A stretch of 64,000 bases of DNA. Origin: Whitmania pigra (taxonomy: Eukaryota > Annelida > Clitellata > Hirudinida > Haemopidae). Location of the stretch: positions 644,501-708,500 of the forward strand of contig JAJTWR010000332.1 of assembly GCA_021613335.1 (NCBI GenBank). The letters run 5' to 3'. Positions 1 to 64,000 of this stretch are shown here, piece by piece. Numbering within the stretch: position 1 is the stretch's first letter; each line of letters begins with the position of its first letter. The translations under genes were made by a program, and so were the position numbers. Below the pieces are notes generated by a model, which did not search any database, was not told where the DNA came from, and was given only the letters and a program-made list of their open reading frames with translations.

Positions 1-740
1 GGCCCTGATCTGCTTCCTGGCTGCCTTTCTCAGTCGAAACGCAGCAAAATGGCATAAAAAAAGTAATGTTTTATTAACGTCCGTTGCATGTCTAGATGAT
101 TAGGACGGTGCACCCGCAGCGGGGGTTGAATCCCGTGCTGCCATAGTGAGAGGAGCAGCCTTAACCGTTAGGCCATGCGGGCGCACAAAATGGCATCAAA
201 CCAAGGTTACTTATATTTGCAGAAGCGAGGAGGAATGTGTTCAATGCGGCAGTGAGGGTTGACTCGCGGTTAACCCATGGAAGACCAGCCGACTGGATCA
301 ACCAGCGGAGAGGATAGAAAAAAACCGTTCCAAGCTGTCAATATAAAGTTTTCTCTACTTCCTAACCATGCGTGCATCTTTCAGGTGACGGGAGGGGACG
401 AGACTTTCCTCAAGAGGAGTTGATGGTCGGAGATACCATTCTCAAACTTGTCCACATGAGGGATGGGCCTCTCCTGATCATCTCTCCTAAGCACTATGTT
501 CAATAACCCACCGCAATCGTGGTTGGCACATTTAACCACCAGTCTTAGACCAAAAAACGAAATGAAGTTTCGGAAAGCGAAGCAGGTCCTGTCATCATGT
601 TCTTCAATGTGAATATTGGTGTCACCTGATACAAGTGTCAGAAAATTTATGACCAAACAGCCGAGCAGGTCTGAAAACTCAGAATGAGAATATAACTTGC
701 CAGTCCTGTAGATTGTCAGTAAGTTTATAAATTAATGTTT
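1..740 (-). mobile_element. LINE fragment with endonuclease domain (interrupted by SINE)
   Basis: The minus-strand frame 656-381 reads LVSGDTNIHIEEHDD ... FGLRLVV ... GGLLNIVL ... ISDHQLLL, the pattern of the APE endonuclease of non-LTR retrotransposons (GDFN-H, TH-GG-LD, SDH). The Asn of GDFN and His of SDH are kept; the Phe and the Asp of LD are changed. The downstream part is decayed and is broken by the SINE at 56-185. It looks like an L2/CR1-group element by sequence style only. Confidence 0.75.
56..185 (-). repeat. tRNA-derived SINE with 11-bp target-site duplication
   Basis: Read on the minus strand, the right end has an A box (TGGCCTAACGG) and a B box (GATTCAACCC) with tRNA-like stems: acceptor GCCCGCA pairs TGCGGGT and D stem GCC pairs GGC. 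The anticodon-like stem GCTGC/GCAGC encloses a 13-nt loop, so it is not a normal tRNA. A short unrelated body and a T run follow. It is flanked by CAAAATGGCAT at 45-55 and 186-196. It sits inside a minus-strand LINE fragment. Confidence 0.82.
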
Positions 741-879
741 ATTAGCTAATGTCTAATGTAGTCAAACAGACATCAATGTTTCGCAACACCATTTTCTTCG
801 GCCCATTCTCTTCCATAATGCCACATCAAAGAACATGTCGCTGCGAATTTCCCCTTAACCATAGAAAGACTCCTGGATT

Positions 880-1510
880 TTTTTTTTGGTTTATGAGTTT
901 ATTGAATCAAACAAGCCGTTACAAATACAGAGAAAGCAAATAAATTCAAATAAACCCAAAGGGCCAGCCTTAAGGAAGAACACGAAATAAGAAATATTGT
1001 TTGCACGACATTTTGAACGATAAATAAAGTAATTTGAAAGGGCATGTTAGTTCCTTGATAGATGAAGGTATGGAGGAGTAAAGTCTTGGGCCATAACATT
1101 GAATTAAGAATAATTTAAGTGTGGAATTTGGAAAAAGACGGACTATATTCATGTGTATTACGTAGAAAGTGTGAAGGATTGTTGTAGTTGTTGCTTGATA
1201 TGAAAAAAAAACAGAGAATATTTTGGGAAGAGAATTGAAATCATATGAAAACATGAGAAAAGAAATTTGTAAATTACTAATTTGTGTTATATTTAACAGA
1301 TTATTGTTAGAGAAGACAGAGGCAGTTGATGATGAGGTTGATAATAAGAAAAGTTTTCGCAATTTTTGCAATACATTCTTTTGTGTCAATAAATGGCCGA
1401 ATTCTAGAAATTACACCAATGTTCTTAGAAACATGATTTTGAACGTAAGAGATATGTTTGAGCCAAGATAAGTGCTCATCAATAAAGACCCCCCAAATAT
1501 CTAATACATG
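880..1510 (-). mobile_element. Jockey/CR1-type LINE 3' end fragment
   Basis: Minus-strand residues VFIDEHLSWLKHISYVQNHV and SKNIGVISRIRPFID match the post-catalytic region of LINE reverse transcriptases (L-W--H---...SK--G-L-R-R). Reading on toward 880 the frame decays and ends in an A-rich tail, which appears as T9 near 881 on the + strand. Confidence 0.6.
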
Positions 1511-1514
1511 CTTG

Positions 1515-2250
1515 AAAGCCATTCGGCACCATCCTAGCAGGCCGTCCAACAAATTGTTGTCTAGGGTATTTTGAAAAACCTTCCTCTTAATGGTAGTGTC
1601 ATCCATGAATACCTTTATTGAGACATGTTCACATCTTTACCAACGTGCGCTTCTAGAATATTGGACGCGGTTGTCTTCAGTAGGATCTTCATCGCCAGTA
1701 CGAACAGGTAATGAGAAAGCGTGCACCCCATAGCTACTCCAACTTCCAGAGAAATCCACCTTGTAGTACACGTCTTGGTGAAAAACCGCATCATGAACTC
1801 ACTAAAGTATTCTGAAGGGTGTGGCGCATGGTGGGCCTCCAACGTTTTCTATAAGGGCTGGTGTGGCCTTGACCCGTAAGCGTTCGCTAGGTCCTGCCAC
1901 AAGACGTACAGACTCAGCCGGTTTCTCTTTTTGTGACTTCATTTATAAAGCGCCATATGCATAGCGTCAGAGACGCTTCTTGTAACTATTTATATAGCGC
2001 TCCTTCCCAAGGGAGGCTGGGTTTCGAACAGGACACATCACGAATGTTGCCATTACCGCCGTATGCAGGCACGTAACCCATTCGGCTGACCTGCACTTGA
2101 CTCTTGGCTCTCTGGATAGCTTCCAAAATCATTGAGTTATGACCGGGTACACCTGGAATGCCTTCCTGTTGGCTTACTGGTTATACATCACAAGCCCTGT
2201 GAGCCTCAATGCCCTGATGGAAAAATATTTTCCACTTTCCATTCGACAGT
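1515..2250 (-). mobile_element. Non-LTR reverse transcriptase fragment (AMGCT type)
   Basis: Minus-strand translation shows GVPGHNSMILEAIQRAKS (2245-2100), then DLANAYGS-PHQPL (about 1900), then ISLEVGVAMGCTLS-YLFVLAMKILLK and MDDTTI-RKVF (1780-1560). These are the fingers/palm motifs of a particular non-LTR reverse-transcriptase family; MDD stands for the catalytic box. Stops and shifts make it dead. A second, opposite-strand copy lies at 57120-57760, and a SINE interrupts this one at about 1930-2095. Confidence 0.72.
1930..2095 (-). repeat. tRNA-derived SINE with LINE-like 3' tail
   Basis: The minus strand reads GCCGAATGGGTTACGTG (A box), then TGTTCGAAACCC (B box), then a tail with GCGTCTCTGACGC and GGCGCTTTATAAAT. 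The tail resembles the 3' end of the L2-like LINE at 5815-6232. It is inserted in the reverse-transcriptase fragment 1515-2250. Related copies are at 5427-5605 and 45240-45415. Confidence 0.75.
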
Positions 2251-2279
2251 GACACTGGTCGGAATTGTTTCAGACCCTT

Positions 2280-2625
2280 TTACATGTTATGTGTTGTGTC
2301 ATATGTAATATTGTAATTGTAAAATTAACGTTTATGAATGTGACCGTAACTTTATTGCTAACGGGGATGCAAATGTACCCCACGTCTTTTGATCTTTCGT
2401 GCAAAAGAGGCTTTTCAACCTTATCAAAAAATATTGACAAATATTATCACACACATATTAAAGATAATTCTCACAAAATTTCAAAAAGTGATTCTAAGAT
2501 TTCAAAAAAAGAAACTTTTGGGTTCACTTGCCCCCCCTTAGGTACCCAGGTTAAAAGGTTAAACGAGTATTTTTTCAATAATTGTTATTATTTATGTGGC
2601 ATCAAAACCGTAAGAGACGTTTAAT
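2280..2625 (+). repeat. Interspersed repeat, copy 1
   Basis: About 300 bp here align by eye with 6895-7180 in the same orientation. Shared pieces include TGTCATATGTAATATTG, TTTGATCTTT-GTGCAA-AG, TAATTCTCACAAAA and the GATTCT-G-ATTT-ACA stretch. Neither has convincing coding capacity. The copy lies just upstream of the first ABCA exon, so it may overlap the gene's promoter region. Confidence 0.6.
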
Positions 2626-2858
2626 GTAATATTTATAATGTATTACGTAATGTAATATTTCACTTTAAATAGATTTTATCACGGGCCAATTGCCAATGAA
2701 GTTTCAAGTTTTGATTAATTTAAACATATGATTAATTTACATTTTTGTTTGGATTCTATTTTGCTGGGTGACGTTTTTATAAATACTGGTCTCAAACTTG
2801 TTTTAAACAAGGATTCTTATTTATGCTTCATTTTATTTTAAGCAAGATTACTTGTGAA

Positions 2859-58533
<55,675 letters not shown>

Positions 58534-58562
58534 ATTTAATTTTACAACCATAATTATAAAAA

Positions 58563-58568
58563 AATAAA
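58563..58568 (+). promoter_or_regulatory. polyadenylation signal AATAAA of the ABCA gene
   Basis: A canonical AATAAA sits 30 bp after the TAA stop, in an A-rich context, with GT-rich DNA shortly after (TGTTATTATTGTGAGG). This implies a very short 3' untranslated region. Confidence 0.6.
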
Positions 58569-59089
58569 GCAATCATCTGTTATTATTGTGAGGTTTTCAA
58601 ATTTTGATGAAGTACTTTAGCAATTTGTAACAAAACGTTTTCTCGCTTAAAAAGAGTTTAGTTGTTAAGCACGATTAAAAAATTAATTATTCAGATTTTT
58701 TGATAAAATACAAGTGCATCTCAAATAAATATTAAAAATCTCTAAAATATTAAATTTTAGACATTCATACAAATAGAAATAGAGCTTCGCATTTTCGATC
58801 TTTTTGAGTATTCGCCAGACATCCTGGTGAAAACAATTAATATCAGAAATTTACTTTATCCAATTTCACTCTTTTCCCTTGTATCCAATGGAATTGCTTG
58901 TGTTGATTCAAAAGTTGTCTGAAATATTTCGCTGTCGTAATTTCCCACACAATTTCAACCACAATGTCCTTAAGGTCAAATGCGTCTCCAAAAGCCACCG
59001 CATTAGAGACCGAAGGACGGACAAATTTTGGTGTGACCGTCGACCGCCTGACCCGCCAGACTCCGTGACCGTTAAAGATTTATTTAAGC

Positions 59090-59160
59090 GTTAACCGTTA
59101 AATTCCAAAGTTAAAACGAGTCGAACCGAGTCGAGCCGGTCAAAGCTCGTTATGACCGGG
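59090..59160. repeat. Dispersed CTCGTTACGAC-type repeat, copy 2
   Basis: Matches 48480-48530 (TTAACCGTTAAATTCC-AAGTTAAAA-GAGT) and ends GGTCAAAGCTCGTTATGACC. Confidence 0.65.
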
Positions 59161-59269
59161 GGGGTTGTGTTAAAAAAAATAATTTTAAATTTAAAAATCT
59201 TCAAATTATTTCTATTTTAATTCTACCACTTCCCCTTATATCACTCCCGTGAAGCTATCGGACGTTCAA

Positions 59270-60715
59270 AACGCTATCAGACACTAAAACAGCTTAATTC
59301 AAGAGCAATTAACAGTAACTTGCACTTAACAAAGTTTTTCGAATAAGATCTCATTCTAAAGAGATATAATCCAACTTTATCACATTAGCAAGCTCTTTGC
59401 GTAAAAACCTATAATTTTCAAGATATTTATGTTCAAACATCACGCACTAAAATCAGCCTAGAAAAACAGCCTTTAATTCAAGAGCAATTAACCGTAACTT
59501 GCACTTAACAAAGTTTTTCGAATAAGATCTCATTCTAAAGAGATATAATCCAACTTTATCACATTAGCAAGCTCTTTGCGTAAAAACCTATAATTTTCAA
59601 GATATTTATGTTCAAACATCACGCACTAAAATCAGCCTAGAAAAACAGCCTTTAATTCAAGAGCAATTAACCGTAACTTGCACTTAACAAAGTTTTTCGA
59701 ATAAGATCTCATTCTAAAGAGATATATTCCAACTTTATCACATTAGCAAGCTCTTTGCGTAAAAACCTATATTTTTCAAGATATTTATGCTCAAACATCA
59801 CGCACTAAAATCAGTCTATAAAAACAGCCTTAATTCAACTGCAAAAAACTGTCACTTAGACTAAACTATATTTTTTGAGTAAATTCTCATTTTGAAGACA
59901 TAGCATCTATCTTTCTCACATTTCTAACCACTTTGCCGTCAGACACTTATTTTTCAAGTTATTGAAGCTCAAACTTTACGCATTATATGGAAAAACAGCC
60001 TCATTTCAAATGCAATTAACCGTAACTTAAACTTAACTAAATATTTCGACAAAGGCCTCATTTTAAAGATATTTAATCTCATTTTTTTAAATTTCCAAAA
60101 ACTTTGCCATCAGACACTTATTTTTCAGGTTATTAAGGCTCAAATTGTACTCACTACCTCGGAAAACAGCCTCATTTCAAATGCAATTAACAGTAACTTA
60201 AACTTAACTAAATATTTCGACAAAGGTCTCATTCTAAAGAGATTTAACCTATCTTTATCAAGTTGGCAAGCCCTTTGCCATCAGACACTTATTTTTCAGG
60301 TTATTAACGCTCAAAGTTTACGCACTAATTGTATTCACTGCCTCGGAACACAGCCTCATTTCAAATGCAATTAACAGTAACTTAGACTTAACTAAATATT
60401 TCGACAAAGGTCTCATTCTAAAGAGATTTAACCTATCTTTATCAAGTTGGCAAGCCCTTTGCCATCAGACACTTATTTTTCAGGTTTATTAACGCTCAAA
60501 GTTTACGCACTAATTTTACGAACTACATAAACAGATTCATTTCAAATGCTTAAAACCGTAACTTAGACTTAACTAAATGTTTTGACAAAGGTCTCATTTT
60601 AAAGATATTTAATTTCTGTATTTTAAATTTCCAAGGCCTTTGCCATCAGACACTTATTTTTCAGGTTAATAACGCTCAAATTATTCGCACTATCTCGGAA
60701 AACAGCCTCATTTCA
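59270..60715 (+). repeat. Satellite array, about 8 units of 172-186 bp
   Basis: The first three units are near-identical with exact 179-bp spacing (for example AATAAGATCTCATTCTAAAG at 59342, 59521 and 59700). Later units diverge and vary in length. Conserved pieces: CAATTAACCGTAACTT, TCTCATTCTAAAGAGAT, TTTGCCATCAGACACTTATT and TTTTCAGGTTATTAACGCTC. It begins about 0.7 kb after the ABCA stop codon. Confidence 0.95.
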
Positions 60716-61139
60716 AATTTGAATTATTTTTATACTATACACGTGATAGCGGAGATGTGTTGTCACTACTCTTCCATTGTCAAATAGTAGTCAGTTTTAC
60801 CACGTTCTATAGTCATTTGTTTCGTCATTTTTCATTGTTATAATCATAAATTTTCTCATTTTCGTTAACAGTAAAATTCACAGTTTAACAATGATGTAAA
60901 GATTCTTTCATACGTGTCGCAGAATAAAAAATAATTTTGTGACCAATCACAAACAAGCAATAAAATTACATTATTTGTTACAAATTTCAATGAACGGCAA
61001 CAATTGGAACCTTAAAATGAAAGTGATTGTTTATTCATTAAAGTAAATCATAAGAAAAATTTGTGTTGGTAAAAATGCGTATGTCCGCAAAATAGTGACG
61101 GTTTCTTGCAGCTCAATAATGCCTTATAGTTTAAATGTA

Positions 61140-61420
61140 TATAACTCGAAAAAAGTGTCTGATGGCAAAGACCCTTTGTCGAAACATTTAGTTACGTCTA
61201 AGTTACGGTTTTATGCATTTGAAATGAGGCTGTTTAGATAGTACGTAAAATTAGTTCGTGAAATTTGAACGTTAATAACCTGAAAAATAAGTGTCTGATG
61301 GCAAAGGCGTTTGAAATGTTTGAAAAAAAGATTAAATCTCTTGAAAATGAGACTTTAGTCGAAAAATTTAATTAATTGCAAGCGACGGATTTTTGCTATC
61401 AATTTAGGCCGTTGATTTTA
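61140..61420 (-). repeat. Inverted short array of the same satellite
   Basis: About 1.5 units in reverse orientation: AAGTGTCTGATGGCAAAG twice (61153 and 61291), TAAGTTACGGTTTTATGCAT, TTTGAAATGAGGCTGTTT. It is separated from the direct array by about 420 bp of unique-looking DNA (60720-61140). Confidence 0.9.
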
Positions 61421-61504
61421 GACGAAATAAAACGCCATCTCAAGTTGTGCGAGGGTTTTGCCCCTAGGAAAAAGTCGAAAAAAACGTGATGTTGCGAATT
61501 CCAT

Positions 61505-61543
<39 letters not shown>

Positions 61544-61600
61544 CAACGATAACGACAACGACAACGACAACAACAACAACAACAACAATAATAATAATAA
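61505..61600. repeat. Compound (AAT)(GAT)(GAC)(AAC) microsatellite
   Basis: Triplet tract running AAT, AATGAT, GATAACGAC, GACAAC, AAC and AAT, which keeps its frame open on both strands. Confidence 0.92.
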
Positions 61601-61619
61601 CATCCTATCATATTCCACA

Positions 61620-63460
61620 AGTTGGGATCTTTTTCTGAGTTTATCTCACATTCAACTATTCATTTATTGATTTGATCAAATCAGAATCAATCTCTATTGA
61701 TTAAGTTGTTGTTCAATGCTGATAATTATATTACGAATTTCCCTGAATACTAATATTATAATCCTAATTTTAAGTAAATATAAGTATAATATTAATAATA
61801 TAATATAATTATATAATAATATAATATAATAATATAAAATAATAATAATTATTATTATTATATAATAATATAATGTAGCTACAACATAGCCAATAATAAA
61901 CCCGTTATTTTGCCAATTAAAATGTGTAAATAAAATTATTGTTTTATGAGACTCTATTATTCCATGCTATTTGAAAATATTATTATTTTTTTATAAACCA
62001 GATTATGAAAATGTCTCCAAGATTTATGTCGCTCACTAGTAGATTTGAAATATCAAGTCGTGCAAGTTTCGCTATTGACTACTTTATCGTGAATATCTCT
62101 CAAACGAATTTAAATTGGAAGTTCAAATTGCAGAATATGAAAGAAAACTTCATTTTCTAACATGTGTAACAGAATGGGCTTTCTAAAACTGGTTGAAGCC
62201 GAGATTTTAGGCACTTTTATGCAGTGTTGCAGATCATTTGTTATATCTTTCTAAATATGAAGTTTAAAAGTTTTTTTTGTGATTATAATATTAGTTAGAT
62301 TGTAATTACCTATAAATTTATAAAATGATTCTTAAACGAAAATGAATGTTTGTTTTAAACACATTTTTATTAATATCTTGCTAAATATATGTAGTTAGAA
62401 TTTCAACTTTAGACATGTTTGTCTCCAAGTTATCGGTGATATTTAAATGTAGTACTTGTACTTTAGAATGTAGTATTAAAAGTATTTGAACGCAATTTTA
62501 CGCTAATATATTCATTTCAATATTGTTCACTTTTAAACACCCTATACTCTCGATCTCCTATTGTCTCGATTACGATAAACTCAACAGGATCGATTTGAAA
62601 AAAAAACAAGTATATGGAATATATTCCAGCATGGAATATAGGCATTAAAAAATTAACCCTTAGTCTGAGTCAACCTTAAGACAAAAGGAGTCATCCATAA
62701 AAAACGCCCGCAAGTGGTGGAGCGCTTCTAAAGCATACTAATGCTGAAGGGCGAGGGCAATTATTTTTGTTGAATAAAAACGAAATAATTTTTAAATTTT
62801 AGAAATGTATATGTTTTAATGATTTTATTTTAATTTTTTAAATATTATTTTATTGACATTTGGGTACGTCCATAAAGTATGTCATGCTCGAGGAGGAGGA
62901 TGTCTAAGAAATTGTGACAAATTAAAAATTACAGTTAAGATTTATTGTGGACGACCCCCAAAGAGAAAAAGCGTCTTCTAATTCAAATTTTGTTTGGTTT
63001 CTGTGCGCGCAAATAGAGATGTGCCGTCACTACATAACTACGCTTGAGATTCTAGTTAACTTTATTTTGATGATTTCTTATTTTCTTTTTAATTTTTAAA
63101 ATGTTTAAAGGAAGACGTCAATAGTCGTAATGTCTTATTAATCTCCAGTTATATTCTGGGGATCGGCTTCAAAAGATCGACATTTTGCTAAGGACACCGC
63201 ACTTAACAAAAAGTTAAAATTGTTAATTAACTAAACATAATTGCAATTGTTTTTATAAACACATTTCTTTCAGTACACCATATTTCAGACATTTTTGTTA
63301 GCTTTGAGATTATCCCCATATCCAAAAATACATCAATATATCAACAACCGGCCACATTTGTTTATTTACATTTTATTACCCGGCTGCCCATACTTGCTTG
63401 TTGTTATTTATATTTACATCACCCAGCGGACGTCCGATAGCTTCACTCTTGTCTTATATC
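61620..63460. other. AT-rich intergenic DNA
   Basis: No host coding signal. 61760-61875 is ATA-rich. 62870-62960 is a roughly 95-bp hairpin-like repeat (ACGTCCATAAAGTATGTCA ... TTTATTGTGGACGACC) of the kind left by DNA transposons. Confidence 0.5.
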
Positions 63461-63464
63461 CACC

Positions 63465-63645
63465 CACCGGTTCGAGTCTGTGGACCCCGCCAAAGTGTTC
63501 TAGATCTGCCCTTGGTCATGACTCGTTACGGCTCGTCACGACTGGTTGCGACTCTTTACAGCTCGCCATGACTCTTTACGAATCTTTACATCTCGTCATG
63601 GTTAAGAACCGTCTTGACTCGCCATGGTCCGTTTTAATCGTTTCG
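63465..63645. repeat. Dispersed CTCGTTACGAC-type repeat, copy 3
   Basis: TGTGGACCCCGCCAAAGTGT and TCTAGATCTGCCC match 48609-48660. A run of degenerate 10-12-bp words (ACTCGTTACG, GCTCGTCACG, ACTCTTTACA, GCTCGCCATG) follows. Confidence 0.65.
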
Positions 63646-64000
63646 ACTGATCTAAAAAATAAATTCTTCTTTTAGATATAAAGATGAAATATATTGTTTG
63701 ATTTGTCTTATGTTGGGATGATTATAAATTATATTGTGCTGCCTCGAAACGATGTTGTTGAATGTGGAGTCTTCTGGACGAGGCGAGGCGAAATCTTGGT
63801 AATAAAGTTTCGGAAGTTTTTCATCGTTGTTTTCATACCGACTATGTGTGTGTATCTTACTAACGTTCATTTCATGACTAGATACTAACTAAATAACTAA
63901 TTCATACTATTATATTTATTATTTAAATTGTAACCCACTTCACCTGCCTGAAAATAGCTATTTCGTCAAAGCCCGGAACTGTAAATCCAGAAAACAAGCT

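Noticed and set aside
93..185. Functional tRNA gene on the minus strand
   Set aside because: The anticodon-like loop is 13 nt, the T stem has a mismatch, and an 11-bp target duplication plus an added body mark it as a SINE.
59270..60715. CRISPR-like array
   Set aside because: Units are 172-186 bp and contiguous with no unique spacers; eukaryotic satellite.
61418..61670. Poly-Leu/Ser and poly-Asn/Asp frames
   Set aside because: Frames over a compound triplet microsatellite; no start context or homology.

Overview
This is animal nuclear DNA: AT-rich, with spliceosomal introns, SINEs, LINEs, several DNA-transposon superfamilies, microsatellites and no operons. The host species cannot be named from the sequence; an invertebrate with long, repeat-filled introns fits best.

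The window holds one convincing host gene. It is a full-length ABCA-subfamily ABC transporter on the + strand, from the ATG at 2859 (or an in-frame ATG at 2823) to the TAA at 58531-58533. I rebuilt it by hand as 46 coding exons. All splice phases agree, and the total is 6,261 nt, or 2,086 residues. The order is the ABCA order: N-terminal membrane anchor, large extracellular domain 1, transmembrane helices 2-6, nucleotide-binding domain 1 (NBD1), linker, transmembrane helix 7, extracellular domain 2, transmembrane helices 8-12, NBD2, and a C-terminal VFxxFA-type tail followed by AATAAA. Every ATP-binding motif is present, so the gene looks functional although it is spread over about 56 kb. Two introns around the NBD1 linker appear to use GC-AG splice sites.

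Almost everything else is transposable-element material inside the introns. From left to right: LINE pieces carrying tRNA-derived SINEs (1-2250); an hAT element with transposase (3146-4129); a short hAT element (4713-5171); a SINE (5427-5605); an L2/CR1-like LINE tail (5815-6232); a foldback/MULE-like element (10580-11221); Tc1/mariner and ZBED-type hAT remnants (12183-13999); a LINE broken by a foldback element and an hAT (15030-19360); a Tigger/pogo remnant (21030-21441); an (ATT)n tract (23970-24394); a 24-bp minisatellite (25470-25664); further hATs (26700-26840, 28859-29613); a LINE (30850-31570); a large foldback element holding an hAT fragment (34929-35917); a pogo-like element (38522-40520); an hAT MITE (43624-44106); an L2 LINE with a SINE in it (45060-46160); a 2.7-kb inverted-repeat structure (47294-49968); an hAT fragment (51199-51612); an L2 tail (55494-55800); a mariner remnant (56560-56960) and a LINE reverse-transcriptase fragment (57120-57760). 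Downstream of the gene is a roughly 179-bp satellite, present as a long direct array and a short inverted array (59270-61420), and then AT-rich DNA with no recognisable gene.

Exact target-site duplications can be read for many elements: 8 bp for hAT, 9 bp for the foldback family, TA for pogo-like elements and 10-11 bp for SINEs. The most distinctive item is the foldback family, present three times, whose inverted repeats are built of short degenerate tandem units. I saw no sign of a novel multigene system.
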